Shown here: in pieces, positions 34,812 to 49,000 of the stretch
How the letters are laid out: each line of letters opens with the position of its first letter
How positions within the stretch are numbered: position 1 is the first letter of the stretch
NCBI GenBank assembly: GCA_000727475.1
Contig: KL647296.1
Coordinates: 2,784,062-2,848,061, forward strand
DNA length: 64,000 nt
DNA from: Sarcocystis neurona
Lineage: Eukaryota > Apicomplexa > Conoidasida > Eucoccidiorida > Sarcocystidae
Direction of reading: 5' to 3'
Translations under genes and position numbers: made by a program
Notes under the pieces: model-generated
The model's input: only the letters and a program-made list of their open reading frames with translations
Told to the model about the DNA's origin: nothing
Database searches by the model: none

Positions 34812-37800
34812 GTGAGAAGGGGAAGGAAGAGAACAGAGACGGAGGGGAAAAGGGGGGAGAAGTTTCTTCTCTTTTTGTCTTTCTGTCGTGGCCGGTAGGG
34901 AAGGGAAGGCGAGACGGAAGCATCTGCTTCTCTGTGTCAGCCGGTAAAACAGCAGGGGAATAGCAGGGGGAAGGTGCTTCTCCATTTCCTCGCATTCCCC
35001 CTTCTCGACACCGGTGGAGGAAGGGGGAGGACAGGAGACGGAAGGTGTTCCTCCTTTCTTCCGCCTCCCGGAGACACGAGGCGGGGGAACAGCGCAGGAA
35101 GAGCAGCAACGGGGAGAAAAACACACATGCAGACGTCCGTACACACACACCTGTGCGCATGCAAACCGGCTAGAAAGACGGATGTCCACATTTAGCGAGA
35201 ACCAGTATGACACCCGAAGAAAAGGGGGGGAGAAGCGGACTTAAAAGAGGAAGGGAAAGGCGAGAAGAAGAAGGCTGAAAAGGACGCCTGCGTGGTGGGA
35301 CGCACAGACGTAGTTGGGGACCCTCACAAATGGAGACGCACGTTCAGCAGCTGAGACATCTTTGTGTGTATGTTTTGAGATACGCACATATGTGTGTTTT
35401 CTCCGTAGATTGCAGGCAAAAAGGGGGGTCACACTTGGGGGAGGAAAGGGAGGGAAAACGCGTCTTTTCCACTCCGTCTGTACCCTCGTCTGTCTCCGCT
35501 ATCCTCCTCCTCCTCCGTGTCTCCCGTCTCCGTCGCCCTCTGTGTGTGTGTACGTCTCTCATACATTCCGTCTTCTACCCTCTGCATGCGGATCTGTCCT
35601 TCTCTGCGGAGAGAAATATATCTCTTTCTCCCTGTCTTTCTCTCTGAATATATGTAATGCTTTCCGTTGCTGCGTGTAGCTGCTTCTCCGTCTCCGCGTG
35701 GATATCTCTCCGTTTGCGGCTGTGGATGTGTGTCTCTCTGTATCTCTCCGTCTGAGTGTTTCACCTATATACGTCTGCCTTTCTGTGAGTCTGTCTCTCT
35801 GTGTCTCTATCTTTTTCTGTTCGAGTATATCTCTTCCTCGACCTCCTCGTGTGTGTATCTGACTCTCCATCTATCGCTTTCTGCAAGTCTGTGTGTCNNN
35901 NNNNNNNNNNNNNNNNNNNNNNNNNNNNNNNNNNNNNNNNNNNNNNNNNNNNNNNNNNNNNNNNNNNNNNNNNNNNNNNNNNNNNNNNNNNNNNNNNNNN
36001 NNNNNNNNNNNNNNNNNNNNNNNNNNNNNNNNNNNNNNNNNNNNNNNNNNNNNNNNNNNNNNNNNNNNNNNNNNNNNNNNNNNNNNNNNNNNNNNNNNNN
36101 NNNNNNNNNNNNNNNNNNNNNNNNNNNNNNNNNNNNNNNNNNNNNNNNNNNNNNNNNNNNNNNNNNNNNNNNNNNNNNNNNNNNNNNNNNNNNNNNNNNN
36201 NNNNNNNNNNNNNNNNNNNNNNNNNNNNNNNNNNNNNNNNNNNNNNNNNNNNNNNNNNNNNNNNNNNNNNNNNNNNNNNNNNNNNNNNNNNNNNNNNNNN
36301 NNNNNNNNNNNNNNNNNNNNNNNNNNNNNNNNNNNNNNNNNNNNNNNNNNNNNNNNNNNNNNNNNNNNNNNNNNNNNNNNNNNNNNNNNNNNNNNNNNNN
36401 NNNNNNNNNNNNNNNNNNNNNNNNNNNNNNNNNNNNNNNNNNNNNNNNNNNNNNNNNNNNNNNNNNNNNNNNNNNNNNNNNNNNNNNNNNNNNNNNNNNN
36501 NNNNNNNNNNNNNNNNNNNNNNNNNNNNNNNNNNNNNNNNNNNNNNNNNNNNNNNNNNNNNNNNNNNNNNNNNNNNNNNNNNNNNNNNNNNNNNNNNNNN
36601 NNNNNNNNNNNNGTCTCTTCGTCTGTGAATCCGTCTGTGTCTCTCTTTGGATGAGGATATTTGCTTCTTGGCCTCCGCATGCATATGGACAAGTGTCTCT
36701 TCGTCTGTGAATCCGTCTGTGTCTCTCTTTGGATGAGGATATTTGCTTCTTGGCCTCCGCATGCATATGGACAAGTGTCTCTTCGTCTGTGAATCCGTTT
36801 GTGTCTCTATTTGGACGGCGGTGTTTGGCGTTTCCCGCCGTCTCTCCGTGTCTCTTCGTTTGGGAGGCCGTCCGTCTTTGAGGATGTCCCTCCGTTCCTC
36901 CTTCTCCGCACATACGTCTCTCTGTCTTGCTGTCTCCCAATTTCTGTCCCTTTTCATCTCCATACATATATATACACATATATATATATATATATATATG
37001 TGTGTCTGGCGTGTCTCCCCTTTGTGTGTCCGTCTCCGTGTCTTGTCTTCGCCCTCCTCGATGTGTCTCTCCCCTTCGCGTTCTCTCCCTCTGTTGTTCT
37101 TCACATATTTCTCTCGCGTCTTCTCCGTCTCTCTGTCACGCTGCGGTCTTCTGTTTTGTCTTCTTCCTCTCCCCGTCTCCCTTTCATGTATAATATACAC
37201 GTGCCCCTCTATCTGTCTCCGTCTCCGTCTGCTGTTCGTTCTCTTTGTCTGCTCTCCGTCTTCTTCTGCATGCGCGCCTGTCTCTCTGTGTGAGTGGGGG
37301 GGAGACGGTGGCCCCGCGCGTCTGTGTCTATCCACGGGTCTCTATACTTCTCGCGTGGACTACTTTCTCCCTCTTTTCTCTGGCCAACCTCTCCTCCTTC
37401 GCCTCCTCGAGAGGAAGAGAGGGCGAGGAATTCCTTCGAAAATTTGTGGACATTCTCTTCGGGTAGTGGACAAAAGAAAGGAAGACCATGTGCGTCCCAT
37501 ACAGCTGTATACCCGTCGTCTTTTGTATGCGACCCAGCTGCATGCGGGCCCAGCGCTGCTGCCCCTTGCCTTCGTTATTACCCTCCCCTTTCCTGCGTCG
37601 AAGACCATTTGCGTCCCATACAGCTGTATACCCGTCTTCTTTTGTATGAGATCCAGCTGCATGCGGGCCCAGCGCTGCTGCCCCTTGCCTTCGTTATTAC
37701 ACTCCCCTTTCCTGCGTCTCTCCGTCTCTCGCCCCTGTCTGTGTCTCCCTGCTTCTCTGTCCCCCATATATATATGTGCAAGGAGAGCACGGCAGGTGTG

Positions 37801-38493
37801 TGGACATGTTTGCGGCCGAATTGCTTCGCTGTTTGCTTCGTTTTCCCCCCGTTTTGCGGGCCACAGGCACTTCGTCGAAATGAACCACCTGACGCCGTCG
37901 TACACCGCAGGGATGCAGCTGTTTTACTCGGCGGTGCTGCAGCAGCCGGAGCTGCAGCTGCGACTGCGTCACCTGCTGCTGCAGACAATTCAGAAGGAGA
38001 GAGAGGTAAAGTCCCCGTCAAACTCCACAACAGCGGCATAGTAGTCAAACCGAGAAGAGAGCAAAAAAAGTGATAAACTTCACCTGCCCTCTTCTCTGGT
38101 GAAGACCGCGACGATAGACGCCTGTGTACACACATATAGTGTGTCTCTCACTCTACTTATATATCCATATATATATATATATATGTGTATCTGCCTGTCT
38201 GTGTCTCCGATTCTCTCTCTCTGCATATAGGTATATATATATACACGCCTGTGTCTGTCTGTCTTTCACTCTCTACTTATATATATATATGTATATATAT
38301 ACGCAAATATGTACATCTGCCTGTCCGTCTTTCTCTGACTCTCTTTCTCTCTGTATCTATCTATATATATATATACCTGTGTGTCTGTCTGTCTCTCACA
38401 CTCTACTTACCTATATATATATGTATATATGTATGTACGTATGTATGTATGTATCTGCCTGTCTGTGTGTCTCTGACTCTCTCTCTGTATGTA

Positions 38494-38526
<33 letters not shown>

Positions 38527-38751
38527 GTACATCTGTGTGTCTCTGTCTGTCACATATATATGTGTGTCTCTCACTCTCTACTTATATATCCATATCTATC
38601 TATCTATATATATATATCTACCTATATATATATGTACATATATGGGTATCTGCCAGTCTGTGTGTCTCTGACTCTCTGTATGTATGTAGGTATGTACATC
38701 TGTCTGTTTGTCTATCTGTCCCTCTGTCTCTCCACATGTATATATGTATAC

Positions 38752-38785
<34 letters not shown>

Positions 38786-41700
38786 GTATATATATATGTA
38801 TATATATATGTATATATGCAGAGGGTTGACGCGTCTTTTTCATGTGTGCGTGTGTGCGTGTGCGCGAGGAGCTGCAGTCCTGTCCTCCTTGGCGCCAGAT
38901 GCGTTCCTTCTGTCTTTATTTGCTTTTCTGTCTTTATCTGTGAATTTCCTCGCGAAGAAGAAGAAGTTGTTCTTCTTCAGTCTGCGTATCTCTTTTGACG
39001 CACACACAGCTGTCGCCTGCTGCTCACGGCGAAGTAAATGTGTGCGTGCATACGCCTGTTCCATATATATGTATATGTATACATACATATTCACCTATGT
39101 GTATGTGCATGCGATGGGCATGTAAATATACACACATACATATATAGGTATGCATGGGGGTCCGCGCATTTCTACTCTGTATATATGCGTGTGTGTGTGT
39201 GTGTCTGTGTGTATATGTGTATACGTATGTATGTATGTATATATGTATGTATGTACGTTTGAACGTATGTATCTATGTATCTACGTATGGGTATGTATAT
39301 GTGTGGAGACGTATGTATGTATGTATAAGTATATGTATATCTGTATATGTATTTATGTGTAAGTATATGTATATGTGTGTATACGTATCCATGTATGTGC
39401 ATGTATATGTGTATGTGCATACGTATGTATGTACGTATGTATGTATGCATGTGTATATGTATATGTGTACATGTGTCTGTGTATATGCATATGTGTATAT
39501 GTATATCTGTATATGTATATATGTGTATGCATAGGTCTACATGTATGTATGTATCTATGTGTATGTATATAGAAGTATATGTATGTGTAAGTATATGTAT
39601 GTATGTGTAAGTATATGTATGTATGTGTAAGTATATGTGTATGTGTGTATGTATTTATGTATATGCATGTGTGTACACGTATATATGTATACTTAAGTTT
39701 GCGTCTCTGTATGCCTGTGTCTGTGCCTCTATCCATATACATATTCAATGCGGTAAAAGAGAAACCACTCTCCACATCTATATATATAAATATATATATG
39801 GGGGTTCTCACGTTGGTAGTGTATATACATATATATATATGTGTAGATATAATTTTCTCTGTGTGTGTGTATGAATTCACAGATGTTTATATTCGTTGGG
39901 GAAGAAGATGGAGAATTTCTGTCTTTTTCTGCTGTTTGTGTGTATATGTGTACACATATATTTACACGTATAAACGCATGCACAGAGAGACAGAGAGAAA
40001 GAGGGAAGTTTGTACGTTTCTACATTGTAATACATATATATGTACCGAGACACACACACACACACATAGCGGCACATCTCTGCCGTTGTATTTCTCTCTG
40101 TCTTTCTATTCAGAAGCAAAGAGAAACGCATACACATATATATATATACGTATATATACGCATACATGTCCCCACACATGGACACACACGTATATATATA
40201 TGTAGAGAGAGAGGGAAACACATACATATGTCTATATATGTATACAGACAGAGAGAGACGTGTCTACTTTTGTATAAGAAAGCAAAGTCTTTTAGTGTGT
40301 AACTGTTCAGGCACATGTATACATATGTGTGTGTATGTGGAGAGAGGAAGAAAGGGAAAAAGAGACACAGAGAGAGGGGAACAAAAGAAGAAGCTTACTT
40401 AATATTCCATATATGTCTAGAGAGAGACGCGTATCCTTATATACATATATATATATGAGTATATATATATAGAGAGAGAGAGAATGCCGTGTACATATAT
40501 ATATATATATATAGCGTTGTGTGTGCATTGACTTGTCAAGTTGTGTGTGAAATACCCACACACAACTTTGCAGCGGATGGTCCTTGCTGTCCCTCGTATG
40601 AAATTGGACAGGTTCGAATTTTCCTTTTCTGCTGCTGCTGCTGGTGGTCTTCTTCGCTGCCGTTGAGCTGCTGCAAGTGCCGGAACGGCGTGAAGTGGAC
40701 GTGTACGCCGTTTGTCGGGCGGCTCTCGGGTGTACGTACACCCCGCGCCGTCTTCATCGACTTGCACCACTCCACTTCTACCAGTCTCTATTTTCTTTAT
40801 ACTATACACATACTACTGCCAGTAACATACATGTACACACGTACATATATGTGTATATATACGTGTATATGGTTCTGTGCGGCATACGCGTACGTATATA
40901 TATATATATATATCTCTGCATGCATATGAATATATATACTTGTGCACAACGTAGACACTGGGGGAGAGTCTTCTTTTCCAGAAGAAGAATTTCATTTTTT
41001 TCGTCGTCCCTTTTTTCTTCGGTGGACTCTTCTTTTTCTTGCAGGGAGAAGTAGCGGACCGGCAGATGTTGAGGGAGGCGATACTGATGCTGTCGCAGCT
41101 GCGCGTGCATGTCCATCGCGGTGTATATACAGCGGAATTCGAAGTTCCGTTTCTTCAAGCGACACGGGAATTTTATCAGCAGGAGGCCGCCCAGTATCTT
41201 CTCTCGCACACCACTCCCGAGTACCTCCTTCACGTATGTCCCTCTCTATCTTTTTTCGCGAGACTTCTTATCATCAGTCTTCCTGTCTTCGTCGCTCTCC
41301 TTTCTGCTGTTGCTTTGTGAATACTGTCCTGTTCGTCCTCCTCTTCTGCGGCGGCTCTCCCCATCTCCCTCCCGCTGCAGCGCCTCTCTTCCTCCTCTGC
41401 CGCTGCTGCTGCTGCTGCGACTGCTGCTTCCGTCTCTCGACGCGTGCTGCTGCACGTGCTGCGGACAAGTCTCTGCTGCCGCGGCGTTTGCTGCTGCTCC
41501 TGCTGCTGCTGCTGCCTACTTCCTTCTCCTCCTTGCGACAATTCTCGCTGAAAATCTTCCGCGCCGGCAGCTGCTGCCGCTGCTTCTTTACATATCTGAA
41601 GGGACTTCAGCGCGCTTCTCCTTCCTTTTCTTCTTCTTCTCTTTCTCCTCCCATTCTTCTTCGTCCTCCTACATCCATCTCCCGCTAACGTGACTGTTCA

Positions 41701-44700
41701 TATACGTGTCTCTGCTCTGCTGCTTTCTGCTCTCTCGCACGCTTTCCTTCTGCTGTTCTGTTCACATCTCTCCTCTCTCTCTGTGTCTTTCTCTGTTGCT
41801 CACCTACTTCTCTTCTTTTTGCTCTCTGTGTCTTTCTCTGTTGCTCACCTACTTCTCTTCTTTTTGCTGTCGTCTCCTACTTTTCTCTATCTCTGTGTGC
41901 CTGTCTTCTTCCCGTCTTTCTCCGTTCTCCAGCTCTCGCGTTTCACCCTCTTCCTCCTTCTCTCTGCTGCTGCTGCTACTGCTTTTGCTGCTGCTGCTGC
42001 TCCTCCTGGTGCGTTTGCAAGGCGGAGCAGCGGCTGTGCGAAGAGGCAGAACGCGTCGAGGCGTACATGGAGGAGGAGACGGCTGCGCCGCTGCGGATGC
42101 TGCTGCTCGACACGTGGATAGGCGATCACTTTCCCTCGCTGCTGTTCAATCCGGACTCCGGCTGCGGCGTGCTGCTGCTACATGACCGCTACGAAGACCT
42201 CCTGCGCATGCACAGACTTTTCGCTGCGCTGCCCAAGGCTCTCGAGGAAATGCGGCGAGTTCTTCGTGACGCCATTATCAAACAAGGTGAGGGAGACGCG
42301 GAGGCAACGAAATACACGGATAGATAGAAAGAAAAACACACAAAACGAAAGAGCGAAAGAAAGATATATACATAAACCATATATGTGTATATTTAAGTGT
42401 ACCTATATATATGTATATATGTCTCTCTCTCTCTTAGATATATGTGTGTATATATATATCTATATATGTCTCTCTTTCTCTCGTATATATATGTATGTAT
42501 ATATATATATATATATGTCTCCCTCTCTCATATATATATATATATGTATCTCTCTCTTTTGTATATATATATATATATATTTTCTTTTGAAGTTTCAAGT
42601 AGATTTTTGAGTCCGTTTTCTTTTGCGTGTGTGGGGTGGGTGGACGTGCACAGGAGACGCCATTGCGCAGGATGAAGAGAATCAAAAGGATCCGGTTGCT
42701 TTGGTGAAGAAGTTCCTTTCTCTTCGTCAAAAATATATCAACATCTTGAGGCGCTCCTTCGGCGACAGCAAAGAAGCTCACGCAACTCTCAAAAGTGTGA
42801 GTCTCCTCTTTTTCTTCGGTTTTTCGTCTTCTTTTCTTTTTTCGTTTCTATCCTACTCCTTTTTCTTCTTCGTTTTCTTCTCTGTCCTCCTTTCTTCTTC
42901 TTTTTTCGTCTTTCTTCAAATCTTCTCTCTGTCGACGTCTTCCTCTTCTTCACCGTCCCCCTCTTCTTCTTCTTCTCCCGTTTGGTCTTCCCTTCCTTCT
43001 TCTTCTTCTTCGTCTCCCATCTCCCTTCTTCTCCCTTCTCCTTTCTTCTCTTCTCTTCTCTTTTCCCCTTTTCTCGTCGAATGCCCCCCCTCCGTCCCCT
43101 TCGTCCTTTCCGTTCTTCTCCACAATGCGCACTTCCTGTCCCCCTCTCTGTCTCTCTGTTTCTCTTGGCTGTCTGCATGCGTTTTGTCCCCTTCCCCCCC
43201 CCCCCCCCCCCCCACCGTCCGTTTCTTCTTCGCGACGCATGCTCGTTTTGGACAGGCCTTTGAGACGGTGTTGAACAGAGACACGCGGGCAGCAAAGTAT
43301 CTCTCGCTGTATGTGGACGAACTTCTACGAAGAACTTTGCAGCAGCTGCGCGAAGACGAAGTTCAACAAAGACTTGACGAAGTCCTCGTCCTTTTCCGCT
43401 ATTTACTCGACAAAGATATATTTGAAGCTGTCTACAAACAGGTAAACAATAAATGGGACTCTTCTTCTTCTTTTTCTTCCTTTTCCTCTCCTTTCTCTTC
43501 TTCGTCTTCTCCTCGTTATTCTCTATCTTCTCCGCACTTTGTGCTCGACAAACATGTCCTCGAAACTCGCAACAGAAGGGGAGAAGAAAACTCGGACGGG
43601 GATTGTGCTCGTCTTCTTCTCTTTTTTCTTCAGCTGCCCAGGGGCGCCTGACAGCCGCGCGTCCACGTGCAGGGTAGCAGCAGCAGCCATCGCAGAAAAA
43701 ACCGCGGCAGAAAATTCGCTCCTCGTCCCTTCCACCGTCAGAAAGACGCACACCGCGCGCAGCCCCCCCCCACCTGCTTGCCACACATATATATACATGT
43801 TCACGTATATCCATATGTGTATTTGCATCTATACATATATATATATATATGTGTATATATATATGTATATATCTGTACCTGTGTGTGTCGCTGTGGATCT
43901 CATATATATATATATATATATATATTTGTATATCTGTGTATGTCCGTCTTTCTCGTTTATTCTTTCCTTCTGTCTGTTATATTTATATATAGAAAAGTAT
44001 AACTGCGTATCTAGTTATAGGTGCTGCATACATACATATATATATATGCATATATATGTGTATACATTATCCTGGTGTTAACGAGACGTAGGTCTACGCA
44101 GTCGTGTGGAGGTACATATATATATATTATATCTGGAAGTACATATATATATATATTTCACCCCTGTCCATGTGCGTACGAAGATTACAAGCATATATAT
44201 ATATATACGTGCGTAGTACGCATGCAATACGTGTATATATTCATACTACAAAATATGCGTATATACATGTTGACGTATGGGTATAGACTGCCTACAGGTC
44301 TCTGTGGCTTGATACATATATATATATATATATATTTGTCTGGCGTATATTATGTGGACTAGACAAATATATATATATATATGTGTAGGTACATAGGAGG
44401 TGGGAGTGCTTTTTGTGCGGCTTCGTATATGGTCGGTGTGTATACAAGTCTACTTCGTTTTTTCCTCTCTACCTTTGAATAGAAGCAGCTCCCTCCGTCC
44501 CGAACAAATCTACATAAAAGTGCATGTATCACAAACCAAAGGGATGCCGCATTTACAAGGAAGTCTACACGTAACTATATACAAACCTTCCTATATAGAC
44601 AGGTATGAATATATGTATATACATATATATATCTCTCTATATATGTATGGATATATGTATGTGGACATAGATAATGAAACGCTGCAAATACAAAGGAGAT

Positions 44701-46039
44701 TTGTACACGAATATATACGAATGTTTCTATCTATTTGTCCCCATCTCTCTATCTGTATATGAACATATGTATGTACGTGTCTCTCTGTCTGTCTCTTTCT
44801 GTGTATGGGTACATATATGTGCGGGTGGAGATTTTTGAGAGTGTGGCTCGCATGCGGCTGCAGCACTTGGCGAGGCGTTTGCTGGGAAGTCGTACACGCG
44901 CCGATGAGGAGGAGAGAAAGATGATCGCCCGTCTAAAAGCGGAGTGCGGTAAGACTGCTTTCCTGCTCGGTTGCTCGCCCCCGGGGACTTGCTGAGGAGC
45001 CCCGCTGCTGCTGCTCGTGTCTCCTGCCCGCGTCTCGTCTCCCGTCTTCGTGTGTCTCCGTCTGCGGGGCGTCTCTATTCATCCGTAGAAAGAAGGAGGG
45101 ACCCTGCGATGGGTAGAGAAGTCTGCTGCCCTCTCGAGCCTCTCTTTCCGGTGGCTTCTTCCCCCCCTATTTGCAGGAGTCGCTGTCCCCGTCTGTTTGA
45201 GTATTTGGAAGTATTTCTCTGTCTTTCTCTGTGTGTGTGTGGCCCTCGTTCTCGCCGTCGCCACCTGTCTGGCATGTCTCTCGCCCTCCGTGTCTCCGTC
45301 TCGCCCTGGGCTGCTCGCCACCCCGTCTTTCTTTCGCGCAGTCTGCACTGCTTGCATTGTGCGTGTGTATGTGTGTGTGTCTCGTCTCCTCGGGTGTGTC
45401 TTCGGTTTGGTATCTCTCGTCTCCTCGCCGTCTCCCCCTGTAATGTGTGTAGATGTATGCGAATGCGTGGATTCTTCTATCCTCCTGCGTCGCCTCATTT
45501 GTTTGGCCGTTTTTGTGTGCGGGCCTCTGGAGTGGGTGCCGGTGCTGGGAGACGAGACGCTGCACGAAATATGGCGGATTCGGGGAGACGGGGAAGATGA
45601 AAGCTGCCCCACACTTCTTGCTGTCTTCTCCGCATATATATATATATATATATGCATGCAAATACACTGTCGAAATCCTACTCGAATGCCCTGTGTATGT
45701 CTAGGTCTTTCCAGATTCTCTACATATCTACGCAGATTCTCTATAACGTTGCAAGTTGTCTACATTTCTGCTTCTCTATTCAAATGTATGTATGCTAAGT
45801 CTCTGTATATCTAAGTGTATCCAGTTTCTATATTTATATTCATGCAAATTGTCTACATGCCTATATCCTCCCGAATTCTCTACGTGTCTATATCTACCCA
45901 AATATCTATGCGAGTTTGATGTCTATATGCCTGTGTCTACACCGATCTATCGCTTGTCTGTCTATATATATGTGCATATATGTGTGTATACACGCGAACT
46001 CCCTGTTTACCTGTCTATATCTATCTATCTCTCTCTCTC

Positions 46040-46075
<36 letters not shown>

Positions 46076-49000
46076 AATTTCTTCATACTGGCGTGTATAT
46101 ACGCGGATCTCTCGTTGATGTATGTCTCCTCGTGTGTGTCTCTATATTTGTCTGTCTCTGGCTACGTGTGTCTGTCTATTTCCATACTTTTTCGCTTCCC
46201 TGTATCTGTGTCTATATCTCTCTATATATTTATACACATATACGTATATATGTATGTGCGAGCTTCTTTACATTGGGGTGTATGCGCGTGGACTCCTCGT
46301 CGATATCTATCCCCCCACTTTTGCAAGTTGGGTGCCCATCTCTATATCTATCTCTCTCCATCTCTACAAGTTCTACGTGAATGTCTCTGTCTCTATATGT
46401 ATCATATATATATATATTTGTCTGAACATGGCGATATCTGTTCAGGTGAGAATTTCCTGTTTCTGGGGCATGTTTGTGTATATATAAGTTGCAATATCAA
46501 AGCCTGTATCTTAATGCGAATATCATGTCTGTGTCTGTGTGTGTGTCTACGTGAGAGGTCCATCTACTATATATGTATTATATACATATATATATGTGTA
46601 TACGTATGCCGTGTCTACATCTGTCTGCCGTGTCTGATTGCACGCCCACGTCTCCGTCTGGATCTGACTTCCACCTATCCATCTACATGTGTATGGCAAA
46701 TCGATGGAGGGTAGATCGGAAATTCGTGTCTACTTCTACGTGCCATGTCTTGTTTCACGTTTCCATATACGCGGCCTTCACGTGCACATCCGTGTGCGTC
46801 TCTGTACGTTTCGCGTCTCTGTGCGAGTCCCGTGTCTATCTCTGTGTGTGTCTGCATGCATTTGTAAGTGTGGGTGTGTCTATGTGTAGGCGTTCCACCA
46901 CGTCTAGCTGTGTGTGTGTGTGTGTGTCTGTCTGTATGTGTGAACCCGACTTGCATGTGCACATCAGTATCTATATCTTTGTGTGTCTATATCTACGCGG
47001 GTTCTATGTCTATATCCCCCCGTGTGTGTGTGTGCGTGTATTCAAGCTGCGTGTGTGTATTTCCCTCTGTGTGCATGCGTCTCGCTGCGAGCTGCATGTC
47101 TATTTCTCTATGCGTCTCTGTCCAAGTCGATTGCGTCTATCTATATATGTGTGAGTGTGTGTGCTCCCGAGTTGTATGTGTGTGTGGCGTATGTCTGTCT
47201 GTGTGTGCCTGTCTTTGCGATGTATATGTCCGTGTCTGCGTGTGTGTCTACCTGCGCGGGTTCCCTCTCTATCGCTCGGTTTGTGTGTGTCTGTATGCGA
47301 TTTGTGTGTGGCCGTGTCTATCTGTGACTTCCCCGTTATTATCTCTCTGTGTCTGTGTGTGTGAGTGCATGCGAGTTGCACGTTTGCGAGTTGCGTGTCT
47401 ATTTCTATGCCACACCTGAAAAGTAGTGTGTCTACTTCTCCGGTTCTGCGTCCGTGTGTATGGGAGTCGTGTGTCTGTGTCTACACGTGCGAGTCCCATG
47501 TCTACGTCTCTCTCTCTGCGTGCACGTGTCTATGTGTTTGAGTTGTTTGGCCGTGTCTACCCGTGTCTACCAAAAGGAGTTCCACGTCTGTGTGTAGGTG
47601 TGCAAGCCACGTCTGTGGCCGCATCTCTGTGTGTGTAAGTGTGTATACGTCTTGCGTGTCTACATATGCGAGTCCCACGTCGAAGTCTCTGGGCACGCAT
47701 GCGATGCGACTTATAATATGCCTGTGTGTCTAGATGTGGCAGTACGACCTATAGCTGTGAGTCTGCGGCTGTGTGTCTATGTATGCGAGGTGCGTGTCTA
47801 CTATTTCTCTGTCTCTGTGTGCGTATGCGCGCACCGTGTCTCTGTGTCTATTTCTGCGGGATTCGTGTCCGTGTCTGTCTCCGTCTGTAGGGGACTTACG
47901 TGTCTATATATCTGTTAGTTTCGTATGTCTACATCGCTGCGTGTCTGTGTGCGCCTACGTATGCGAGTGCTGCTGCTCGTTGTCCGCCTCATTTTCCTGC
48001 TGCTTCTCCTTCTGCCTTTTCCGCTCCGTCTCCTGCTGCGTCCCCACCTGCTCCACCACTTGGGTCTGCTGCTGCCTTATTTCCAGCTGCTTCTCCCCCA
48101 CGTGCTTCTCCTCCTCCAGCTGCGCCTCTAGTCCTTCTGCTGCTTCTCCACCTGCTTCCCCCCCCTGCTGCTGCTGCTTCTTCAGCTGCTTTCCCAGCTG
48201 CTGTCGTGCTGCTTTTGTCTGCCGTTACCGCTCGTGTGCTGCTGCTGCTGTTGCACGTGTGCCTGTTTCGCCACGTCTGTTCTTCCTTTCTCGCGCTGCT
48301 CTGTGCAGGTCAGCAGTACACGTCGAAGCTCGAGGGAATGTATCGGGACGTGCAGGCCTCCGAGGAATTAATGAGGCAGTATCGAGAAGTCCAAGAAGAC
48401 ATGCAGCAGCGTCTCCATGCAGAGCTACGGTAAACGCTTGCACACCAAACACATACACATATATGCATGTGTATATATGTATAGACACCCGCTTCCTCTC
48501 TCTCAACGTAGATATATATACGTATGTATATATTACTACCATACTCATACACGTATATATGCATATGTGTATAGAGAAATCGGTATCTAGAGAGAAGCAT
48601 CCTGTTGCTGTTGCTGCTGCTGGTGCTCGTGGTGATGTGCGGACCCGGCTGGTGTCGTTTTTTTCCTGCTGTTACTATTGCTGCTGCTCCTCCTGTTGCT
48701 GCTGCCCTCTCTGTTGATGCTGCCCTCTCTGTTGCTGCTGATTTTCCTGTTGCTGCTGGTTTCCCTGTTGCTGCTGCTGTCCTTATCGCTACTGCAATTA
48801 GTATTGCTGCTGCTTTTCGTATTGCAGCCGCTCTTCCTGTTCCTGTTGCTTTTCTTATTGCTGCATCTGTTCTACCGCTGCTGTTCCTCTTATTGGTGGT
48901 GCTCTTCCTATTGCTGCTCCTGTTCCCGTTGCTGCTGCTCTTACTATTGCTGCTGTTGGTGGTGCTGTGTTGCGGTGCTGCTATTACTGTTGGAGCTGCT

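Larger units (their letters stand above)
34812..37866 (+). other. Cullin-3 intron 1, with assembly gap
   Basis: The donor is CCG|GTGAGA and the acceptor CCACAG|GC. It contains CT-rich sequence, the N gap 35898-36612, an 82-bp satellite and a 119-bp tandem duplication. The large open frames over the gap are only runs of unknown residues. No coding segment is needed between exons 1 and 2, because the CUL3 alignment is continuous across the junction. Confidence 0.8.
38006..41044 (+). other. Cullin-3 intron 2, microsatellite-rich
   Basis: Donor GAGAG|GTAAAG, acceptor CTTGCAG|GG. It holds a (TA)n/CTGTCTGTCTC minisatellite (38145-38820), a TATG/TGTA block (39190-39680), more TA and GAGA runs (40130-40520) and one GGGTGTACGTACACCC palindrome (40728-40743). 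The many Y/I/C/V-rich open frames are repeat translations. Confidence 0.8.

Noticed and set aside
35667..37335. Very long frames across 35.7-37.3 kb on both strands
   Set aside because: Most of their length is the N gap, and the ends are translations of CTCTGT-type repeats.
38124..40205. Tyr/Ile/Cys/Val-rich frames up to 333 codons resembling membrane proteins
   Set aside because: They are translations of TA, TATG and CTGTCT microsatellites inside cullin-3 intron 2.
40612..40625. GGTTCGAATTTTCC resembling a tRNA T-arm or internal B box
   Set aside because: The C at the end of the T-loop is missing, the T-stem does not pair, and no D-arm or acceptor stem is present upstream.
45671..47920. 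CRISPR-like array of short repeats in cullin-3 intron 7
   Set aside because: The TGTCTATCT and TGCGAGTTGC segments are irregular in length and spacing, lack unique spacers, and lie in a eukaryotic intron.
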